From Bacillota bacterium (GTDB taxonomy: Bacteria > Bacillota > SHA-98 > UBA4971), in assembly GCA_024653485.1 (NCBI GenBank), contig JANLFY010000008.1, positions 107,047-171,046 of the forward strand: 64,000 bases of DNA, written 5' to 3'. Below are positions 42,396-49,508 of the stretch, in pieces. Under the pieces are notes generated by a model that saw nothing but the letters and a program-made list of their open reading frames with translations, was not told the DNA's origin and ran no database searches. The translations under genes and the position numbers were made by a program. Within the stretch, counting starts at the first letter, position 1. Every line of letters starts with the position of its first letter.

Positions 42396-43390
42396 AGGCT
42401 CGCCCCCTTGCTCTCGAGGCTCACCCGCGGATCCAGCAGGCTGTATAAGATGTCGGCCACGAAGTTCATGATCACCATGACTGCGGCGATGAGAAGAAAG
42501 GCGCCCTGAGACAGGGGATAATCGCTCGCTGACACCGCTTTCACGAGCAGCCTTCCTAGGCCCGGCCAGCTAAACACCGTCTCAATCACCACGTTTCCAC
42601 CGATCGCGTAGCCGATTCCAACTGCCATCGCGGTCACCACCGGCAACGCGGCGTTCCTGGCGGCGTACTTGAACATGACGCGCGCGTCGGAGAGGCCTTT
42701 CATCCGTGCCATGTCCACGTACGCCTCGCCCAAGACATCGAGCATACTGGAGCGCATAATGAGGAGCGGCAGCCCAAGCAGGTACAGGGCGAGAGTGGCC
42801 GCGGGCAAGAACATGTGCCGCCAGAACGACGGTGAGAGCAATTTCGCCAGCTCTGACGGGTAGACAACGCCCGCGGGGGAGGACCCTCCCGATGGGAACC
42901 ACTGCAGCTTGAACGCAAAGATAGCGAGAAGGATCATCCCCACCCAGAACTGAGGGCTGGACCTGGTAAGAAGGGTGAAGACGATTCCCACAGTCTCGAA
43001 CCTCTCTCCGCGCCTCCAAGCCAGGGCTATTCCGCCCAGCACGCCGATGACGTAGGCGATCACGAGCGACGTGAACATGAGGTACACCGTATTGGGAAGG
43101 ACCTTCCACACCACGTCGACCACGGGGTCTTTATAGAAGAATGAGTCTCCGAGTTCTCCTTTCAAAAGGTTGCCTACGTATACGAGGTACTGTCGCCACA
43201 GAGGTTTGTCCAGCCCAAACTGGCGCATGAGGAGCTCTTGCTGCTCTTGCGTGAAAGTCGGGTCAATGTACGCCACCAACGGGTTACCGGGCATCAAACG
43301 GAAGATGAAGAACAGGATGGTGACGATAATCCAAAGGGTCAGGAGCATCTGACAGAGTCGTTGCGCAAAGAACTTCCAGTTGACCCTCAA
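42392..43390 (-). CDS. Peptide-type ABC transporter permease (OppB/DppB-like)
   Basis: A 332-residue permease with FRLMPGNPLVAYIDP near the N-terminus and the EAA region AYVDMARMKGLSDARVMFKY. TTG 43390 is chosen because GGAGGAGG lies about 8 bp upstream and the protein then starts with the conserved amphipathic segment; the open frame continues upstream as non-family sequence. A strong hairpin precedes it. Confidence 0.93.
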   Translation of the reverse strand: MRVNWKFFAQRLCQMLLTLWIIVTILFFIFRLMPGNPLVAYIDPTFTQEQQELLMRQFGLDKPLWRQYLVYVGNLLKGELGDSFFYKDPVVDVVWKVLPNTVYLMFTSLVIAYVIGVLGGIALAWRRGERFETVGIVFTLLTRSSPQFWVGMILLAIFAFKLQWFPSGGSSPAGVVYPSELAKLLSPSFWRHMFLPAATLALYLLGLPLLIMRSSMLDVLGEAYVDMARMKGLSDARVMFKYAARNAALPVVTAMAVGIGYAIGGNVVIETVFSWPGLGRLLVKAVSASDYPLSQGAFLLIAAVMVIMNFVADILYSLLDPRVSLESKGASL

Positions 43391-43432
43391 AGCGTATCCT
43401 CCTCCGCCAGCGTCTAGCCTGGCAGCACCTGT

Positions 43433-43462
43433 CGGCGTGCACTGGTATACCAGTGCACGCCG
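43433..43462. promoter_or_regulatory. 30-bp perfect palindrome between binding-protein and permease genes
   Basis: CGGCGTGCACTGGTA followed by its exact reverse complement, centred between 43447 and 43448. As RNA it forms a very stable hairpin, without a U-tract, in the 206-bp spacer. It probably sets the ratio of binding protein to permease, as the dctP-dctQ hairpin would. Confidence 0.75.
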
Positions 43463-43596
43463 GTGCCTTGTTGCGCCGAGAGAACGGGGCAGGGTGAAAA
43501 GGAGAGAACCGCCAAGGGACGGGACCACGGTTTCCCGATCCCCCTGCCCGTGAATGAATCAGGCGCGGGCCGATGAATCGAGCTCGGACCAGCGTC

Positions 43597-45285
43597 TTAG
43601 GACGCCGGAGGTGTCTCCTCCTTCCTACCCTCGGGATAGAGGAGTCTGCCCTTGCTGTCCCACTCGTAGCCCGCGGCTTTGAGGATGTCCCTCGCGGCCT
43701 TCACTCCGCCCTGTGGGTAGTTGAGGTTCTTGTTCTTCCAGAACTCCAACGAAGGGGAGACCACGGAGTCTGCCGGCACCGCGTAGCCTTTCCACACGGC
43801 GTTCACGATAAGCTGGCGGTCGGTCAAAGCTAGAACCGCCCGCCGGAACGCGACGTCGTCGAACGGCGGCCTACGTAAGTTCATGGCGAAGAACCTGAAC
43901 CCGAGATCCACTGAGGATACTATTGTGAGGGATGGGTTCGCTTTCACCTTTTGCGCCAGGATCTGTGGGTCGCCCACGTATGTCGCCAGGAAGTTGATCT
44001 CCCCCGTCTGGAGCATACCTAGGGTCGCTTCCATGTTGGGAATGAAGCGACAGATCCACTTCTCAATCTTCGGGGGCTGGAAGTGCGCCTTGTTGGCTTC
44101 GAGGACTATCTCCTCGGAGAACTTCCAACTGCTGAACTTGAAGGGGCCTGATCCTATCGGAGTCTTCTCCTGGTAGCTTTCCGCGGTCTCCGGCTTGCCC
44201 TGGAGACCCTTCAGGACCGGCTCCCATATGTGCTTCGGGACCAAGTTTATCTTGGCCAGGCATGCGGTTTCGAAGGCGGCTGAAGGTCTCTTCAGCTTGA
44301 AGATGAGAGTCCTCGCGTCGGCGATCTCGATTTTCTCTATGTTGCTTACAAACGGCTTGTACATGGGCACCTCGTCGCCCATCGGGGCTTCGAAGGAGAA
44401 CTTGACGTCCTCGGCGGTCACGGGTTTGCCGTCGTGCCACTTCATGTCCTTCCGCAAAACGACCCTAACCTGATCGTTCGCCGTCCATTTTACGGACTCG
44501 GCCGCCCACGGTTTCGGCAGCCCGTCCGTGCCCATGCGCATCAGCCGGTCCCAAACCAGCTCGGTCACCCAAGAGTCGACCGTGCCGCTTATGTAGAAGG
44601 GGTTGACCGCCTGGACCGCGTCGTTGCTGTTAAGGATCATGTTCTTTTGCGCGCCTCTGGGTGTGGCGTATATGTACGTCCAGAAGTTCTTGATGCCGAG
44701 GCCGGCCATTTCTTTGATGGACTCGGGCGCGAACACCTGGTTGTTGAAGACGATGGGGATCTTTTGGTGCACGAGGAAGTCGTACACGGCATCGTCGACC
44801 AGTAGTTGCTGGGCTTTCAGCACGAGCTCCTTACGCTTCTGGGGATCTATGGTGACCCGCTGTTCCTCCGCGATCTTGTCGTAAGCCGGGTTTATGTAGC
44901 CCACGAAATTGTAGCCCGTCTCGGCCGTGCTCGAATGGAACAGGTTATAGATGAATTCGTCGGGGTCCAATCGCTCCGGCCGTGCCGTCATTTGCCACCC
45001 GGTCATGTCCCAGTTGTCCCTCTGGTACCAGACCAAGTCGGCCATCTGCTCCCAAGGCATGACCTTCACGCGCGCATCCAGGCCCACTTGTTTCATGGCG
45101 TTCGCTATGAGCGTCGCGCTCTCGAACTCATCTGGGGAGGAAGCCTGCGGCCTCGTCAGAATGTAGATGGGGCGGATGATCCTCTCAGCCGTGTTGCCGG
45201 CCGCGACAGCGGTCGTCCCGAGTGCGGCCGTAAGGTAGATCAGCACCAGTAGCATGATCCATCCAGCCATCGCTCTTCTTCTCAT
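43597..45285 (-). CDS. SBP_bac_5 family ABC substrate-binding protein, apparently circularly permuted
   Basis: A signal peptide (MLLVLIYLTAALGTTAVAA) is followed by about 140 residues (IANAMKQVGLDARVKVMPWE, PDEFIYNLFHSS, AEEQRVTIDPQKRKELVLKA) that in the family normally form the C-terminal part. The usual N-terminal part comes next (AESVKWTANDQVRVVLRKDM, KWHDGKPVTAEDVKFSFE), and the protein ends at GGVKAARDILKAAGYEWD, the point where the normal chain would enter the segment now at the N-terminus. Length is 562. It is the receptor for the importer encoded downstream. The ligand is unknown. Confidence 0.88.
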   Translation of the reverse strand: MRRRAMAGWIMLLVLIYLTAALGTTAVAAGNTAERIIRPIYILTRPQASSPDEFESATLIANAMKQVGLDARVKVMPWEQMADLVWYQRDNWDMTGWQMTARPERLDPDEFIYNLFHSSTAETGYNFVGYINPAYDKIAEEQRVTIDPQKRKELVLKAQQLLVDDAVYDFLVHQKIPIVFNNQVFAPESIKEMAGLGIKNFWTYIYATPRGAQKNMILNSNDAVQAVNPFYISGTVDSWVTELVWDRLMRMGTDGLPKPWAAESVKWTANDQVRVVLRKDMKWHDGKPVTAEDVKFSFEAPMGDEVPMYKPFVSNIEKIEIADARTLIFKLKRPSAAFETACLAKINLVPKHIWEPVLKGLQGKPETAESYQEKTPIGSGPFKFSSWKFSEEIVLEANKAHFQPPKIEKWICRFIPNMEATLGMLQTGEINFLATYVGDPQILAQKVKANPSLTIVSSVDLGFRFFAMNLRRPPFDDVAFRRAVLALTDRQLIVNAVWKGYAVPADSVVSPSLEFWKNKNLNYPQGGVKAARDILKAAGYEWDSKGRLLYPEGRKEETPPAS

Positions 45286-45799
45286 GACTCCTCAGCTCCT
45301 TGACGTTGACTCTTTCTATGGCTGGTGCGTGTGAGTAGCTGCCGGGACGACCCGCCCGAAGGCCGCAGCGCCGCCGTAAGGAGACGACTGGTTTGGAAGC
45401 AAGCCTGCCAGACCTGCTACCTTTATGCGCCTGCGCCAAGCTTGCGCCTGGGTTGCCGGGACGGTGCAGGGTACCCCCTGAGGGAACGTGGACTTCCCGA
45501 AGCGGACGATCAAGGCCGGTCAGCAACAGTATCCCTCGGCAAGAGCTGTGGACGTGGGCTGGTCCTTCTCGCTCCTCAGCTTCTCCGCGCGCCAGACATG
45601 GTGTGAACGTGCTCCTACAACTGCCTCAGCCAAGCCGTTACAGCAATACGAGCGGCGGTATGGTTCGGAACACGAGATCGCCTCGTGAGACACGAGATCG
45701 CCTCGTGAGAACCGTGGCCTGCCTTCGCGACCACCTCCTCATGAAGTTCTTGGGCCAGAAGGAACGTTTTTTAGATGCTACAACGACCTGGCGGCTTTG
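45286..45799. other. Gene-free region upstream of the binding-protein gene, with a 20-bp tandem repeat
   Basis: No supported gene is seen between the binding-protein start and the etfA stop. Positions 45671-45690 and 45691-45710 are identical 20-bp copies, each containing the inverted repeat CACGAG-N5-CTCGTG, so the site can form stacked hairpins. It may be a terminator or operator region; no promoter is clear. Confidence 0.6.
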
Positions 45800-47095
45800 T
45801 CAAGAGTACGCGGTCTTGGCAAACTCCGCGGTTAGGACGGGGATCACCTCGAAGAGATCCCCGACGATCCCGTATGTCGCCACGTTGAAGATGGGCGCGG
45901 ACGGGTCCTTGTTGATGGCAACTATTATATCCGAGGACCCCATCCCGGCAAGATGCTGGATGGCGCCGGAGATGCCGCACGCGATGTATATCTTGGGACA
46001 CACGGTCTTGCCGGTCTGCCCGACCTGGTGCGCGTACGGTATCCACCCTGCATCCACCGCGGCGCGGGACGCCCCTACGGCGGCGCCAAGCACGCGTGCG
46101 AGGTCCTCGATGAGCTTGAAGTTCTCGGCCTTTCCGAGACCTCGGCCTCCGGAGACTATGATGTCTGCCTCTGCGAGGTTCACCATCTGGTGGGTTTCCT
46201 CGACCACTCTGACCAGCCTTGCTCTGGGCGGCAGGACCTCTTTGACGAGCTTGATGATATCGCCGCGCCGGGCGTCATCTCGGGCCGCCCGCTTCATGAC
46301 TTTGTGCCTCACCGTGGCCATCTGCGGGCGCCTATCGGGGCAGAGAATGGTTGCCATGATGTTTCCGCCGAAGGCAGGCCGGGTCTGTAGGAGCAAACGT
46401 CTTTCCCTGTCGATCGCGAGCCCCGTGCAGTCAGCGGTAAGGCCCGTTTCGAGCCTAGCCGCCACTCTCGGACCCAAGGACCTCCCTACGGTCGTCGCGC
46501 CGAGGAGGAAGACTGACGGTTTGTACTCCCGGACGAGCTCGGTTATCACTTGAGCATAGGGCTCGTCTTGGAAGTCCGCGAGCGCAGGGTCGTCTACCAC
46601 GTATACTTTCTCCGCGCCGTGAGCGATGACGTCTTGTGCTGCGCTTTCCACGTCGTAGCCTAGGAGCACGGCGGCAAGCTCTTCGCCCAAGTCGTCGGCG
46701 AGCTTTCTGCCTTCGCCGAGGAGCTCGTACACCACGCTCGAGGGTTTTCCCCTCCGCTGCTCCACGAATACCCATACGCCCCGCCATTCGCGGACATCGG
46801 TGCCTGGTCCGGAGCCGCCGCCTTGCCCGGCAGTGCTCTCTGGCCCTCTGGTGCCCCCAGACCGCGACACCTGGCCGTCGCTCTCCTCGGGTGCTTGATG
46901 CCCGGCTCCAGCACGCACTTCCTCTACCTCGATGGCCTCCACCGGACACGCTCCGGCGCACGCTCCGCACTGAATGCAATCTTCCAAGAAGACTGCGACT
47001 TTGTCCCGCACGGCGATGGCACCGTACGGGCACGAGCCTACGCACGCTTCACATCCCGTGCATCTATCCGAAAGGACACGAACAGCCACTTCCAC
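45800..47095 (-). CDS. etfA: Electron-transfer flavoprotein alpha subunit with N-terminal 2x[4Fe-4S] ferredoxin domain
   Basis: Residues 1-60 hold two CxxCxxCxxxCP clusters (CTGCEACVGSCP and CIQCGACAGACP), then a disordered linker (about 62-100) and the EtfA domain with its FAD-binding half (SGGRGLGKAENF, GQTGKTVCPKIYIACGISGA, INKDPSAPIF). This fusion resembles CarE of caffeyl-CoA reductase and other bifurcating Etfs that feed ferredoxin. The GTG start follows GGAGAGGAGC. It lies 106 bp after etfB. Confidence 0.92.
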   Translation of the reverse strand: MEVAVRVLSDRCTGCEACVGSCPYGAIAVRDKVAVFLEDCIQCGACAGACPVEAIEVEEVRAGAGHQAPEESDGQVSRSGGTRGPESTAGQGGGSGPGTDVREWRGVWVFVEQRRGKPSSVVYELLGEGRKLADDLGEELAAVLLGYDVESAAQDVIAHGAEKVYVVDDPALADFQDEPYAQVITELVREYKPSVFLLGATTVGRSLGPRVAARLETGLTADCTGLAIDRERRLLLQTRPAFGGNIMATILCPDRRPQMATVRHKVMKRAARDDARRGDIIKLVKEVLPPRARLVRVVEETHQMVNLAEADIIVSGGRGLGKAENFKLIEDLARVLGAAVGASRAAVDAGWIPYAHQVGQTGKTVCPKIYIACGISGAIQHLAGMGSSDIIVAINKDPSAPIFNVATYGIVGDLFEVIPVLTAEFAKTAYS

Positions 47096-47201
47096 CGCTC
47101 CTCTCCAAACGTCCCATCCAACCGCAGCAACCCATGGCCTCGCACTCGAGAACCGGCACAGCCGCAGACCGGTGGTCGCGGCGCACCAACCGACGGGCGG
47201 A

Positions 47202-48086
47202 CTATACGAGGTGGGTTTCCTTGAGCTTCGACACGAGGATTCTCACCTTTTCGTGGATCGTCTCGCCCTCGATTATCTCGCCTCGGCGTTTCTGCTCGGG
47301 AGTGAACACCCGGATGACTCGTGTTGGCGAGCCCACAAGGCCGACGCGGTCGGGGTCCACGCCGAGGTCCGCCGCGGTCCAGGTCGTGATCGCGGCCTTC
47401 TTCGCCTTGAGCATGCCCTTTATCGAGGGCATCCTGGGCTCGTTTATCTCCTTGACCACGGTGATGAGGGCCGGGAGGGGAGACTCTATGACCTCGTAGC
47501 CCTCCTCGGTCATGCGCTGCACCCTGATGAAACCCCGAGCGAGACCTCGCTCACGGTCGCCACAACAACCGGCGCTGTCGCCGGCGCCTCCCGGGCCGTG
47601 CTCGACAGATCCGGCCGCGGGCCCCGCGCCAGGGGAGAGGTCTTCGATCCTGCGGACGTACGTCACGTGGGGGATGTCGAGGTTCTCCGCAACCTCCGGG
47701 CCGACCTGAGCAGTATCGCCGTCAGAGGCCTGCTTGCCGCACACGATGAGGTCGAACCCGCCCGACTTTTCGATGGCTTTCGCCAGCGTGTACGACGTGG
47801 CAAGGGTGTCCGCGCCAGCGAACGCCCTGTCCGATAGCAGCACGGCCTCGTCCGCACCGAGCGCGAGCGCCTGGCGCAACGCTTCTTCCGCCTGCGGGGG
47901 GCCCATGGTGATCACTGTGACCTTGCCGCCGTGCCGTTCGCGGATGCGAAGCGCCTCTTCGATGGCGTACATGTCGAACGGGTTTATGATGGACGCGACA
48001 CCCTCACGCATGAGGGTGTTCGTCTCCCGGTTTATCTTCACGTCTGTGGTCTCGGGGACCTGCTTGATGAGAACGGCTACGTTCAT
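47202..48086 (-). CDS. etfB: Electron-transfer flavoprotein beta subunit
   Basis: EtfB fold with the N-terminal VAVLIKQVPETTDVKI, GGKVTVITMGPPQAEEALRQ and CGKQASDGDTAQVGPEVAE. An unusual Gly/Ala-rich insertion of about 30 residues (starting LSPGAGPAAGSV) sits in the middle. In bifurcating Etfs this subunit holds the bifurcating FAD. The ATG overlaps the acyl-CoA dehydrogenase stop (ATGA), so the two are translationally coupled. Confidence 0.92.
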   Translation of the reverse strand: MNVAVLIKQVPETTDVKINRETNTLMREGVASIINPFDMYAIEEALRIRERHGGKVTVITMGPPQAEEALRQALALGADEAVLLSDRAFAGADTLATSYTLAKAIEKSGGFDLIVCGKQASDGDTAQVGPEVAENLDIPHVTYVRRIEDLSPGAGPAAGSVEHGPGGAGDSAGCCGDRERGLARGFIRVQRMTEEGYEVIESPLPALITVVKEINEPRMPSIKGMLKAKKAAITTWTAADLGVDPDRVGLVGSPTRVIRVFTPEQKRRGEIIEGETIHEKVRILVSKLKETHLV

Positions 48087-49252
48087 TTCCGCCTCGCGGC
48101 CTCCCTCATGGCATCCTTGATCACGGCGCTTCCGATTATGGAGCGCTGGATCTGGTTGGTGCCCTCGTAGATCTGGGTTATCTTCGCGTCGCGCATCATC
48201 TTCTCTACGGGGTAGTCGCGCATGTAGCCGTATCCCCCGAAGATCTGGACCGCGTCGGTGGTAACGCGCATGGCGACATCGGAAGCGAAAACCTTGGCCA
48301 TCGACGCTTCCTTGGAGAAATCGCGTTCACCGGCGTCGATCATGCGCGCCGTCGCGTATACGAGGGCGCGTGCCGCCTCCACCTGCGTGGCCATGTCCGC
48401 GAGCATGTGCTCGATGGCTTGGAACTCGGCGATTCTCCTGCCGAACTGCACGCGCTCGGTGGCGTACCTCGCGGCTCTGTCGAGAGCGCCCTGGGCTATT
48501 CCGACGGCTTGGGCCGCCACGCCGGGGCGGGTGCGGTCGAATGTGCGCATGGCCACGATGAAGCCCTTTCCCTCGCGGTCGAGGATGTTCTCGGCGGGGA
48601 CGCGGCAGTCGCTGAAGATGAGCTCGCGAGTGGCGGAGGCCCTTATGCCCATCTTTTTCTCTTTCTTGCCGAATTCGAAGCCGGGCGTGCCCTTCTCTAC
48701 GATGAAAGCCGTCATCCCCCGCGCGCCTTTGGACGGGTCGACCGTGGCGATGACAGTGTATATCTCGGCCTCGCCGCCGCTCGTGATCCATTGCTTGGTG
48801 CCGTTCAGTATGTAGAAGTCCCCATCGCGCGTCGCTGTGGTGCGGACGCTCGACGCGTCAGACCCAGCTCCCGGCTCTGTGAGCGCGAACGCCGCGAGTC
48901 TCGCCCCGGACGCTATGTCAGGCATGTACTTGCGCTTTTGTTCGTCGGTCCCGAAAAGCAGGATAGGAAAGCCGCCGAGCGCGCTGGCGGCGTACGATAC
49001 GGCGACGGCACCGCACGCCCTTGACAGCTCCTCGACCACAAGGCACTGCTCGAACACGCCGCCTCCGAGGCCGCCGTATTCCTCCGGCACCCAGACTCCG
49101 AATAGACCCGAATCAGCCAGCACCCTGATGAGCTCCCACGGGAATTCTTCAGCCTCATCGAACTGGGCCGCACGCGGCGCCACCTTCTCTTCCGCGATTC
49201 TCCTCGCGAGATCGCGCACCATCTGTTGCTCTTCCGTGAGGAAGTAGTTCAT
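48083..49252 (-). CDS. Acyl-CoA dehydrogenase (Bcd/CarC-like), first gene of the Etf operon
   Basis: A 389-residue flavoprotein of the butyryl-CoA dehydrogenase group: AFALTEPGAGSD (FAD/substrate), WITSGGEAEIYTV, the catalytic Glu in QIYEGTNQIQR, and IFGGYGYMRDYPVEK. ATG 49252 follows AAGGAGGAGG at ideal distance. With the ferredoxin-fused Etf it probably forms a complex coupling NADH oxidation to enoyl-CoA and ferredoxin reduction. The acyl chain cannot be specified. Confidence 0.92.
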   Translation of the reverse strand: MNYFLTEEQQMVRDLARRIAEEKVAPRAAQFDEAEEFPWELIRVLADSGLFGVWVPEEYGGLGGGVFEQCLVVEELSRACGAVAVSYAASALGGFPILLFGTDEQKRKYMPDIASGARLAAFALTEPGAGSDASSVRTTATRDGDFYILNGTKQWITSGGEAEIYTVIATVDPSKGARGMTAFIVEKGTPGFEFGKKEKKMGIRASATRELIFSDCRVPAENILDREGKGFIVAMRTFDRTRPGVAAQAVGIAQGALDRAARYATERVQFGRRIAEFQAIEHMLADMATQVEAARALVYATARMIDAGERDFSKEASMAKVFASDVAMRVTTDAVQIFGGYGYMRDYPVEKMMRDAKITQIYEGTNQIQRSIIGSAVIKDAMREAARRK

Positions 49253-49408
49253 CGCCCCTGCCTCCTCCTTAAGATAGGGCCATAGGATAGGGCCATCATC
49301 GAATGCGGGGACACCATAAAGCACAGGCCGGGAATGGGGCACCGCACGACACCGTACCGTGAGATGCCACGCCTGGCGCCACGCAACATCACACAGCGCA
49401 CGGGCATG

Positions 49409-49440
49409 ATTAGCACCTGCTCCTAATATGAGATGCTAAT
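49409..49440 (-). promoter_or_regulatory. Palindromic operator overlapping the start of the acd-etfBA transcript
   Basis: ATTAGCA (49409-49415) and TGCTAAT (49434-49440) form a perfect 7-bp inverted repeat with an 18-bp spacer, spanning about -3 to +29 of the predicted transcript. A repressor bound here would block initiation. The regulator is unknown; the adjacent STAND ATPase is one candidate. Confidence 0.6.
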
Positions 49441-49443
49441 GGC

Positions 49444-49472
49444 AGTGTAGCACGCACAATGAGAGCTGTCAA
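49444..49472 (-). promoter_or_regulatory. Strong sigma-A promoter of the acd-etfB-etfA operon
   Basis: On the minus strand a perfect TTGACA (49472-49467) and TACACT (49449-49444) are separated by 17 bp. Transcription would begin near 49437, leaving a leader of about 185 nt before the acyl-CoA dehydrogenase ATG. Confidence 0.85.
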
Positions 49473-49508
49473 GGCGACCCGCTTTCGGCGATTACGGTCC
49501 GCGCGCCG

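Noticed and set aside
45671..45710. Repeat considered as a CRISPR fragment
   Set aside because: Two directly abutting 20-bp copies without spacers are a tandem duplication, not a CRISPR array.
45393..46553. 386-codon plus-strand frame over the etfA 3' end
   Set aside because: Overlaps the secure etfA gene antisense and shows no domain.
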